A stretch of DNA of 21,852 nucleotides from a virus: the IMG/VR virus record IMGVR_UViG_3300021389_000176, positions 1-21,852 of that record; one strand, 5' to 3'. The notes beneath the pieces are model-generated. The model did not search any database, was not told where the DNA came from, and worked only from the letters and a program-made list of their open reading frames with translations. The position numbers were made by a program, and so were the translations under genes. Below are positions 6,996-15,600 of the stretch, piece after piece; positions within the stretch are counted from its first letter, which is position 1; each line of letters begins with the position of its first letter.

Positions 6996-7553
6996 ATGTC
7001 AAGCAAGATACAGCTAATTTCTAATGCACTTATTCTAATTGGCGACTTGCCTGTAACATCTTTATCAGGTAACTCTCGCGCAGAGACTGTTGCTAACAAT
7101 TTGTACGACAATATTGTACAGAATGAACTAACAAAGTTTCGATGGGGCTTTGCCCGTAAGCAAGCTCAATTGTCTTTAACTGTCGAGGAGCCTATAGGCA
7201 CTGAATGGCAGTCTATTTATCAGCTTCCTACCGATATGCTTGTTTTAATTAAATTAAGTCCAAGCATCAGATACCAAATTCTTGGTGACAAAGTTTATTG
7301 CAACTATAGTGGAACTCTATATTGCGATTATATTGCTAACGTCTCCGAGTCTGAATGGCCCGTATATTTTTCTAAGATGATTGAATACGCATTGGCTATG
7401 GACTTTGCTCCATCCATTCGCGACAGCGCATCTTCTATGCAACTACTGGCTAACCAGTATTTAAACGCTAGTCGTATGGCTAGATTTACTGACTCTCAGC
7501 AACACCCCCAAACACCTATCCAGGATCAACCCTTTATTAATGTGAGGTACTAA
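6996..7553 (+). CDS. Tail tubular protein A / adaptor (T7 gp11-type)
   Basis: The 185-residue adaptor forms the ring that joins the portal to the nozzle. Family features are a start with NALILIGDLPVTSLSG, AETVANNLYDNIVQNELTKFRWGFARKQAQL (about 30-60), WQSIYQLPTDML (about 70-82), a DYIANVSESEWPVYF segment and an Asp/Ala-rich helical C-terminus. The length is close to T7 gp11 (196). The gene starts about 18 bases after the terminator's T tract, with an AAAGG ribosome site, and its stop overlaps the nozzle start (TAATG), so adaptor and nozzle are probably translated together. Confidence 0.9.
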   Translation: MSSKIQLISNALILIGDLPVTSLSGNSRAETVANNLYDNIVQNELTKFRWGFARKQAQLSLTVEEPIGTEWQSIYQLPTDMLVLIKLSPSIRYQILGDKVYCNYSGTLYCDYIANVSESEWPVYFSKMIEYALAMDFAPSIRDSASSMQLLANQYLNASRMARFTDSQQHPQTPIQDQPFINVRY

Positions 7554-10135
7554 TGCCTAAGTCGCAATATAAGCAGTCCAGCTTTGCTAGTGGAGAGCTT
7601 TCGCCGTTACTAATAGGCCGTACCGATCTTGATCAGTATTACAAGGGTGGGCAATCTGCTGAAAACGTAGTTATCGTACCGCAGGGTGGCGTAAAGCGTA
7701 GACCTGGGACTGAGTTTATTGACGGAGTTGTTAGGGCGCTAGTACGTCAAACTGCTGTAACGCCAACTATGCCCAATGGCGGTGTTGCTGCTAATATCAA
7801 TGACGGAGATGATGAAACATTTGGTATTACGAATGTTCTTACTTCTGCTGGAAACCCAAACGTTGTTGCTCAGTATGATTTTGGTTCTCCAACATTAAAC
7901 GACTTTATTGATCTCAGGAATGTCAGTCTTATTCCTAATCCTGCAGTTGCCGATGGTGTTGTAGTTTCGGCTTTTATGAACATCCAATATTCAGATAATG
8001 CTATTGATTGGACTTCCGTTAAGCCAGGGCCTCTTGGCGTATTTCTGCGCGTGGACAATGTTAGTCCTAAAAACATTAGATTTAAAATAGATAACTTAAA
8101 CAAGCGTTACTGGAGGGTATTAGCTGCGGTTTCACTTGGTGACAGCGTTCAAATAAAAGTTGGGGAATTTGGCTTTAAAAATGAATCGCTTGGAATTGGC
8201 ACAGCTAAAACATTTGACTGGCATTATGGAGTCGATCAAAGCTATCTTGGTGTACTGACTGCTGGCAATCTTAGGTTTTATAGAACGCCTCATGCTGGCA
8301 GCACAGAGACAGTTTATGTAGCTGATGTAATTGTGCCTTATTCAGAAGCAACAGTAGATAGCGTAAGGGATGCTCAAACAGAAAATGTAATGCTTATGTT
8401 TCAGGAGGATTACCCTCCGGTACGCATTGTATTTAGTGGGTTAGATGAAACTGACGCTTTTGTGCTAGACAACATTCCTTTTATAAATGTTCCGCAGTAT
8501 GATTATGATGACGTTGATAGCCCTATTTCCATACCTGCAATACAGGTCTGTACATTTAGTGGTTTTACTTATGGGCAGCAATATCAAATTGATGTTGATG
8601 GAGTTTTAAGTAAAGACATTACTTATTCTGGGGATTCAAATGCTGATGAGCAATCTTCTACGGCTTTCCATTTGCAGAAGAATTTGCAGGATATGCCTAA
8701 CTTTGGTTTTTCGGGTATAACTGTAGAAAGAACTGCCGCCAAAACATACACAATCACAATGGCTGGAGCGTCAGCAGGTGATTATGAATTGTTTGCTGGA
8801 TTCCCTACTAGTGGAAATGTAAATGACACAATAGCGTTTACCATAACACAGCAAGGACAATCTCAATCTGAAGATGTTTGGTCAGAAACTAGGGGCTATC
8901 CAAAGTTAGGAGTATTTTTTGAGGGGCGTTTATGGCTGGGCGGTACAAAGTCTAAGCCACAGAGTTTGTTTGCATCTAGGTCAGGCAGTTACTTTGACTT
9001 CTTTAGCGAGAAGGGTGACGATGATGAAGGCATATTTATAACAATTGACTCTCGCGGATTAACTAACATTGTTGATATTAATCCAGATCGAGGCTTGCAG
9101 TTGTTTTGCTCAGGCAGTGAGTTTGTAGTTAAAGGTCAAACTCCGTCAGATATTTCGGTTGTTGCTCAGACTCAGCATGGCTCAATTAATCTTGAGTCAA
9201 AAGCTGTTGACGGGGCCACACTATTTGTAGACAAGAATGGAAATACTTTGCGTCAGTATGTATTCAGCTTTAATGAAGATGCCTATACATCTAATGACAT
9301 TTCTGTTTTGTCTTCACAGTTAATTAATCAGCCCGTCGATATGGCTTTGTTGTCTGGCAGCACAACAGAAGATGCGAACTGGGTATTTTTGGTAAATCAG
9401 GATGGTACTGGTGCCGTCTTAAATACAATGAGAGCGCAAGATATAAATGGCTTTACGCGCTGGACACCTTCACCAATAAACACTATTAAGTCGTGCTCTG
9501 CTGTTGGAGACGAAATGTACATGATCGTGTATCGCCAAGTAGGCATCGCTGATTTCTATGACATTGAGCGATGGAGTTTTGACTATGTCACAGAGTCTGC
9601 TTTAAAAACTACAGTGGTTAATATGGGGTCTGATGTTATCATACCTGTTGGCCCTAGGCTTGAGGGTTATGAAGTAAGCGTTGTGGCAGATGGCGATGTG
9701 TTGCCCAGTAGAGTTGTTGCTTTTGACAATGGCGCTTGGGGCATTACAATTACCGCAGCAGAGCTTAATGGATTTAGTACTAGGGATATAGAGGTTGGGC
9801 TTAACTTTCCAGTAACAGTAAAGACAATGCCTGTCAACACCAGTTCTGGCACCCGCCTTGGTCAAAATAGTATGCGCGAAAAGAAAATTTGCAGAATGAA
9901 TTTAAGAGTGTATGAGACTGCTGGAGTCTATGTTGACGGAAACCCTGTAGCAATTAGGCAGTTTGGTGCAGCCCCTAATACTCCATTAAATACATCATTT
10001 ACACCTATAACTGGCGTTATAGAAGATGACAATGGCGGCAATGGCTGGGGCATTGATGTTGTTCCTGAGATCACAGTACCAGATCCTACGCCTTTCCATT
10101 TACAGGCTATTGAGTATGAGGTCGAATCTTCGTGA
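7553..10135 (+). CDS. Tail tubular protein B / nozzle (T7 gp12-type) with a discoidin-like insertion
   Basis: The nozzle forms the hexameric lower tail tube. The N-terminus (SFASGELSPLLIGRTDLDQYYKGG...QGGVKRRPGTEF, residues 9-55) is diagnostic. The next canonical nozzle segment, DWHYGVDQSYLGVLTAGNLRFYR, appears only at about 222-244. Between them, residues about 62-215 fit an F5/8 type C (discoidin-like) domain: NINDGDDETF (81-90), VAQYDFGS (105-112), IQYSDNAIDWTSV (144-156) and RYWRVLA (185-191). A second beta-rich insert (about 327-437), of a kind common in marine nozzles, precedes the conserved GVFFEGRLWLGGTKSKPQSLFASRSGSYFDF stretch. The 860 residues compare with 794 in T7 gp12. The end overlaps the next gene's GTG (GTGA). 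Nozzle call firm; domain call by eye. Confidence 0.93.
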   Translation: MPKSQYKQSSFASGELSPLLIGRTDLDQYYKGGQSAENVVIVPQGGVKRRPGTEFIDGVVRALVRQTAVTPTMPNGGVAANINDGDDETFGITNVLTSAGNPNVVAQYDFGSPTLNDFIDLRNVSLIPNPAVADGVVVSAFMNIQYSDNAIDWTSVKPGPLGVFLRVDNVSPKNIRFKIDNLNKRYWRVLAAVSLGDSVQIKVGEFGFKNESLGIGTAKTFDWHYGVDQSYLGVLTAGNLRFYRTPHAGSTETVYVADVIVPYSEATVDSVRDAQTENVMLMFQEDYPPVRIVFSGLDETDAFVLDNIPFINVPQYDYDDVDSPISIPAIQVCTFSGFTYGQQYQIDVDGVLSKDITYSGDSNADEQSSTAFHLQKNLQDMPNFGFSGITVERTAAKTYTITMAGASAGDYELFAGFPTSGNVNDTIAFTITQQGQSQSEDVWSETRGYPKLGVFFEGRLWLGGTKSKPQSLFASRSGSYFDFFSEKGDDDEGIFITIDSRGLTNIVDINPDRGLQLFCSGSEFVVKGQTPSDISVVAQTQHGSINLESKAVDGATLFVDKNGNTLRQYVFSFNEDAYTSNDISVLSSQLINQPVDMALLSGSTTEDANWVFLVNQDGTGAVLNTMRAQDINGFTRWTPSPINTIKSCSAVGDEMYMIVYRQVGIADFYDIERWSFDYVTESALKTTVVNMGSDVIIPVGPRLEGYEVSVVADGDVLPSRVVAFDNGAWGITITAAELNGFSTRDIEVGLNFPVTVKTMPVNTSSGTRLGQNSMREKKICRMNLRVYETAGVYVDGNPVAIRQFGAAPNTPLNTSFTPITGVIEDDNGGNGWGIDVVPEITVPDPTPFHLQAIEYEVESS

Positions 10136-10509
10136 ATGATGTTGTAGCGCAAGATAGTATTTACCAACTACAAGAAATAATAAAGGATTTTCCAAAGGCA
10201 GAAGTAATTACAAGACACCATTTTTCTGATGGTATGTATGCAAGAGAGATGGTAATGCCTCCAGGAAGTATTGTTGTAGGGGCGCTTCATAAAAGCAAAC
10301 ACCTGTTTAGCGTGGTATCTGGTGAGTGTAAGGTATCTAGCGTTCACGAAAGAGAAAAAATTACAGCTCCGTATTTGGGCGAGACAGTGCCAGGAACTAA
10401 GCGTGTTATATATAGCGAGACAGGGTGTACTTGGATTACATACCATCCTACACACTTAACAGATATTGATGAAATAGAAGCAGCTCTAGTAGAGCAAGAG
10501 GTTATTTAA
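10132..10509 (+). CDS. Cupin-like protein in the tail cluster
   Basis: The 125-residue product has a likely beta-barrel with PPGSIVVGALHKSKHLFSVVSGECKV (about 43-68), resembling cupin motif 1 with two histidines (H53, H57) four residues apart, then VPGTKRVIYSETGCTWITYHP (about 86-106) as a second motif with H105. The exact G(X)5HXH spacing is not met, so metal binding is uncertain. The start is GTG 10132, overlapping the nozzle stop, with GAGGT at 10118-10122; the nearby ATGATG is out of frame. Similar small cupin-like ORFs occur in tail gene clusters of environmental phages without assigned function. A structural tail accessory or a sugar- or metal-binding role are both possible. Confidence 0.6.
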   Translation: MNDVVAQDSIYQLQEIIKDFPKAEVITRHHFSDGMYAREMVMPPGSIVVGALHKSKHLFSVVSGECKVSSVHEREKITAPYLGETVPGTKRVIYSETGCTWITYHPTHLTDIDEIEAALVEQEVI

Positions 10510-10914
10510 ATGTCATTTGTGATTATAGGCAGCTTAATAGCAGTCGGTACAGCCACCCAGGTTTATGGCCAGCTTGAAGCCTCTAAAGATCAAGCGGCGG
10601 CACTTAAACAGCAAGCAGAGCAAGAACGTCTGGCCGCTGAGAGTCGTGAGCTAGAACGTCAGCAGAAGCTCAATAGGGCGCAAGCAGCTAACATTGTTGC
10701 TATGGGGTTGTCTGGAAAAAAAGGTGAAGGTACTGATGCAAGTATTTCTTTACAGAGCGCTAAGAATGTTGGTCTAAGTGAAGGTATGATAGAGCTATCT
10801 GAAAGACTTAAGCAAGCACAGTTAGAACGGCAAGCATCTAATGTTGTATCTGCTGGTAAGATTAGTGCGGCTAGTACACTACTATCTGGCGCAACCGATA
10901 TTGCGAGATTATAA
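10510..10914 (+). CDS. Internal virion protein B-like (T7 gp14-type ejection protein)
   Basis: The 134-residue protein starts with a hydrophobic helix (about 2-20, FVIIGSLIAVGTATQVYG). A long Gln/Glu/Ala/Arg coiled coil follows (about 22-60), then NIVAMGLSGKKGEG and a second helix. This layout is typical of gp14-like internal proteins, which are ejected from the capsid and inserted into the outer membrane at infection. It is shorter than T7 gp14 (196). It directly precedes the two larger internal virion genes in gp14-15-16 order, which is the strongest support. The ATG follows the cupin stop with no gap; the ribosome site (GAGG) lies in the end of that gene. Confidence 0.65.
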   Translation: MSFVIIGSLIAVGTATQVYGQLEASKDQAAALKQQAEQERLAAESRELERQQKLNRAQAANIVAMGLSGKKGEGTDASISLQSAKNVGLSEGMIELSERLKQAQLERQASNVVSAGKISAASTLLSGATDIARL

Positions 10915-10916
10915 TA

Positions 10917-12593
10917 ATGGCTAAACAACCTAGACAACAAAGAATTGACGTATACGGTGGCTTTACTCCAACTGGTGTAGACAGAACTGCTGGCGATAAA
11001 ATGCGAGCATTGGCTGGTTTAGGCCAAACTATGCGCGAATCTACCTTGGCTATAGGTAAGCCCATAATTGAGGCTAAAAGGGCTGAGGAAGGCGTACAGG
11101 CCGCACAGGAGGCTTTAGAGACTGGTAGCGATCTTGAGATGATGTCTGCTGCTAAATTTGGTGGCAACCAATATAATGCTGCTGCTATGAGCACCTATAA
11201 GACAGGGATCATGGAAGACATTAATTCAGGTCTGTCTAACATTGCTATAGATAATCCAAGCAACATTAAAGATTTTACCGCAAAGTCTAAAGGGTTTTAT
11301 GACGGCATAAAAGGTTCTGTGCCATTAGAGTTGCAAGAGAGTGTTGAGAAATACTTTGGTACTGTTAGCCGACAGCAAGGTGCATCTGTACTCAAGGCCC
11401 AGCAGAAGATCGAGCTAAGCGAATCCAAGGCATCTTGGGCTGTGCAGAAGAGCTTGCATGAAAACACAATTCTTAACCTTATTGCTGATGGCAAGATGGA
11501 TGAAGCTCAACAGTTGCAGGATGACTTTAACACAACCACAGCCCCTCTCTTTCTTGCGTCTGGAGCAACAGATCAGGAAGAGCTTGCTACTTATGGATTG
11601 AAGCTAGAGTTTGACTCTAAGGTTGCTCAGGTTAATAGTGGCGCACAGCAGATTATTGATGATGAAAGTCTGACTGTTGCTCAAAAGAAACAGAAAGCCA
11701 AAGATTATGTCGATGCTTTTGATGATGCAGACCTTGCAGAGTTTACGCCTAAAGAAAAAAAGACAGCTAGGAAAGAACTTGTCTCCCTGTTTGATGATGC
11801 AGAGAAGGCCAGGATTACAGAGCTTAAAGAGGCTCGCATGGTAGACTTAGAAAATCAATACATTAACCTTACTAAGTATGACGATACCGTCTTGAATAGC
11901 ACTGCTATGAGTACAAAGCAAAAGATAACAGACATTAACAAACTTCGTTATGAAGGAAAGATTCCAGAGGCAGATGCAAAGTTACGCGTTACCTACTTGA
12001 ACTCTGTGGAAAAGTTGACGGCTACTACTGTGCCTGAAATCTATAATGAGTTGATTCAGCAATCCTACGATGTATTGCGGATAGAAGACCCAGAGTTACA
12101 GCTAGAAGGATTTAATCAAATAGAAAATGCAATGCTTACTGCTCAGACTGATGGTACTGTTGAGCAGAAAATTGCTGAAAAATGGAGAGTACAATTTAGA
12201 AACATTACGCAATCAGCCAAAGCTAAGTCTAGTGCTGAGTTGTATGACAGTATGTATGACGCTCAAGAGATAATTGATACAATGATACCTGCCAGTCAAA
12301 GGGGTGCTGGTGTTAGATACTTGTGGGAGAATGCAGAACCTCGCATTAGAGAAGAGAACGACATAAGAGCAGAAGCTGGAAGGCCACCGCTTAGAGGTAA
12401 AGAGATTGAGCGCATCTACAAGGACGAGGCTCAAAATGCTGTTGACGATATTAAGACTAGAATGGCTGTTAGCGCACAAGCAACGATTGGCAAGACTACT
12501 ACACCAATACTGACTAATCCAACTCAAGCTGAGTATGATGCACTTCCAGTTGGAACTCCATATATATATAAAGGTCTACAACGCACTAAGTAA
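10917..12593 (+). CDS. Internal virion protein C-like (T7 gp15-type ejection protein)
   Basis: A 558-residue, almost wholly helical protein, rich in Ala, Glu, Gln and Lys, without signal peptide or obvious membrane segment. The N-terminus (RIDVYGGFTPTGVDRTAGDKMRALAGLGQTM) resembles other podophage gp15-like starts. Long charged heptad-like stretches run from about 120 to 480. T7 gp15 (747 residues) forms, with gp16, the periplasmic ejection tunnel. Assignment rests on fold character and on its place between the gp14-like and giant gp16-like genes. ATG 10917 follows the previous stop by two bases; AAGGA after its own stop serves the next gene. Confidence 0.62.
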   Translation: MAKQPRQQRIDVYGGFTPTGVDRTAGDKMRALAGLGQTMRESTLAIGKPIIEAKRAEEGVQAAQEALETGSDLEMMSAAKFGGNQYNAAAMSTYKTGIMEDINSGLSNIAIDNPSNIKDFTAKSKGFYDGIKGSVPLELQESVEKYFGTVSRQQGASVLKAQQKIELSESKASWAVQKSLHENTILNLIADGKMDEAQQLQDDFNTTTAPLFLASGATDQEELATYGLKLEFDSKVAQVNSGAQQIIDDESLTVAQKKQKAKDYVDAFDDADLAEFTPKEKKTARKELVSLFDDAEKARITELKEARMVDLENQYINLTKYDDTVLNSTAMSTKQKITDINKLRYEGKIPEADAKLRVTYLNSVEKLTATTVPEIYNELIQQSYDVLRIEDPELQLEGFNQIENAMLTAQTDGTVEQKIAEKWRVQFRNITQSAKAKSSAELYDSMYDAQEIIDTMIPASQRGAGVRYLWENAEPRIREENDIRAEAGRPPLRGKEIERIYKDEAQNAVDDIKTRMAVSAQATIGKTTTPILTNPTQAEYDALPVGTPYIYKGLQRTK

Positions 12594-12604
12594 GGATAAG
12601 TTTA

Positions 12605-15600
12605 ATGGCAAGTAAAGAAGAGTTGTTAGGTAAAGCACAAAATGCTGTTGAAAAAGGCATCCTTACAAAAGATAACTACCAAATGGCGATAACTGCAACT
12701 CGCGACAATCCAGAGTTAATAGACTATTTTTCTTCTGTTTTTCCTGAAACAGATCAAGTAACTGAAACAACTCAGCTACCTCCTCGTTACGAGTTTGAGG
12801 GAACAGAAGTTAGCAAGGAACTATTTGAAGAGCTTAGTCGAGAATCTGATCCCGGATTTGTTGGCGATCTTGATCCATCCGATGAGTCTATACCTTTTGA
12901 AGAAGAGGTGGAGGAGCTTGTATTTGCACCTACTGACAAACCAGTAGAAGACCTTGTGTTCGCACCTACGGATAAGCCAGTAGAAGACCTTGTGTTCGCA
13001 CCTACTGATAAGCCAATGACTATTGGTGAGCAGAATGTTGCTGCCCTAAATAACACTGTGGATTTGACTGACCCCTCTATGCTTGAGTTTAACGACCAAG
13101 CCCAGAAGAATGAAGATACCACATGGAACCTTGCGCTTACTCGGTTTACCCCAGAGCAGATTGAGGAGATGAAAGACAATCCTATTGGTTGGAGTGAGGC
13201 CAATGACTTTATTACTCCATCTGATTACCTGCCTCTTGGCGGACTTGTTCGAGGTTATGAGGCTCTAGGTCTTGCCGGTATAGCTAAGAAGATACAGGAT
13301 AAGGTTCCACTTACTGAGTCTGAAGAAACCAAGTTTAATGACTACATAGACACTGAGCTTGAAAAGCAGATCAGGGGCTTTACCTGGGGCGGGGGCATGA
13401 AATATTACGGTGCTCCTATGCCTGCGTTTATAGCTGAGTTTGCTGCTACTGGTGGCATTGGTAAGACTGCACAGACTGCTGCTACACAGGCTCTAACCAA
13501 GGGCGTTATGGTGTCTGCACAAGCTGCTGCTGCTGCACGTTATACAGGTTATGGCGCTAGAGTTGCTGCTCAATCTACTGCAATGGTTCCAGCAAACGTA
13601 GCTAACTATGGTGACTTGCGTTTAGGTCAGTTTGTCCAGCTTACTCAGACTGGTCAGGCTATCTTGAGTGATGCCAAAGAATCCCCGGCTGTCACTGCGT
13701 TAAAAGCATTTGCGTACACTAACGCTGAAATTGCCAGTGAGCTTGTTGGTGTTAAAGTTGGGAAGTTCGTTGTAGACCCTATTACTCGAAGACTTGCTAC
13801 TAATGCTAAGACATCTATAAATAAGCTGCCACCTGCACTTATAGAGGGCATTACTAAGGCTTACCAGAAGATACAGCCTAACGCTAAGGTTCAGGAGATA
13901 CTGACCAGAGCTGGTTGGCATGGTGTACTTAATGAGCTTGGTGAGGAACGTGTTGCTGCTGTACTGAATACGTACGTTGATATGGCATTTGGTGAGACAT
14001 TTACTGTCGATGAAGTATGGGATCGCATTGTTCCTGACAAAGATCAGTTCCTTATTGAGGCTGGACTGATCGCTACTATGGGTGGCGTTAAGACTGTAGG
14101 TGTTGCTGCAAGTAACATACTTTCTAACCAGGGGCGCACTGAGCAGGAGATCATGGAGGCTCTTGAAGGCCTGACTGATGAAGAACTACAGAACGTAGTT
14201 GATGAGCAGACTAATGTTGAAGAGAACGCGCCTGTCAGTGTTGTGCTGAAAGAAGATAGAGTTGGCGATTACGTCAATGATCAGCAGAAGTCTGAAGATC
14301 AAACTATGCTTGAGTTCATGCAGGTTTCTTTTGTTCCTAGAGAAGTAATATCTCAAAAAATAAATGAAGCAAAGATACAGGAATATGAGGCTACTGAAGA
14401 GTTGTCTTTTGATAAGCGCAGAGAAAAAGAAGTAAAAAGATTAGAGAAGTCTGCTGAAAATATAAAGAAAAGATCATTAAGGTTTATTGACCTTATTGCC
14501 GGTAATGGTGCGTTAGACCCTGAGCAGTTAATTTACTATGGCGCTGATCCTAGTATGTTTTATAACATCGATCAGTATGGAAGATATGGCACAAACAAAA
14601 AGGCACCTATTGGTAAAAAGCTCAAAAGAGTTTGGTCTGTTAAAAATCCAAAGCAAACAATATCTGACTTGACGGAAAGATATAATGAAGAGATGGGCCT
14701 GTTTGATATGGGCGCAAGAGCTGGTGGTTCTAGTGACAGAACTATTGGCGATAATGAAATGGCTGAAATGGTTATCGAGTGGTTAAGTGAGGGCGATTAT
14801 GATCTCTTGCTAAATCAAGGTGATCAGATGGAAATTGACATGACTCTTGACGAAGCTAGTCGTCTTGAAAGCATGGATGACTTGCAGACAAAAGAATACT
14901 TTGATGATGCTTACCGCAGTATTGCTGAGTTTAATGAGGCAGAAGTTCCAGTTGAGACTGAAGCAACGCTGGCTGGTGAGGACATTGAGTACGCTGACAG
15001 TATTGATCAAGCAGAGTTCAATGAGAATGTTGCCGAGCTTGAGAAGTTCCTCATAGAGCAAGAGACTGCTGAAAGAGCTGAGATGTATGACTTCCCAGAA
15101 GGTGAGTTGTTAGCTCAATTTGTTGACCAGCCTGAGTTGGTTGATGAAGCGCCACCTATGATTGACCACAGCCAGAGTCTATTTGCTAGTTTTTATGCGG
15201 CATTTGTAAACAAGTTTGACGCAGTAGAAAAAGCCCTGAAGCTGGCTAAGAGTCGTGGTGCAGCAGTTCTTGACGGTGCTAACACTGAGTTATTGATTAG
15301 TGCGTACAGCGGAATCATTGGAAACATTAAGTACACTCTCCAGAGAAACACATACTCTATGGATGAGAATGGCAACATGGTTAAGTCCGGTATTGGTTTG
15401 AAGCCAATCCTAGAAGCCTTTGATGCCAAGCTGTTTGGTGTTGAGCCTAGCAAAGCCAAGAGAAAAGCCGACCTTGCTAAGTTCCTGATAGCCAAGCGCA
15501 TCCAGCAGGACTTGCAGAACTACACTATTCCTGGTGAAAGAGATGCAGCTCCAGAGGTTGAGGCTGAAGTTGATCCTAGCCGAGTATATGAAGAGCCAAG

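Noticed and set aside
12560-12573. AT-alternating run resembling a -10 region before the giant gene
   Set aside because: It is inside the end of the previous gene, encodes YIYKG, and has no matching -35.
12787-13203. Minus-strand open frame (138 residues) opposite the giant ejection gene
   Set aside because: Its internal repeat is the reverse reading of the 36-bp array; it is a shadow of the + strand gene.
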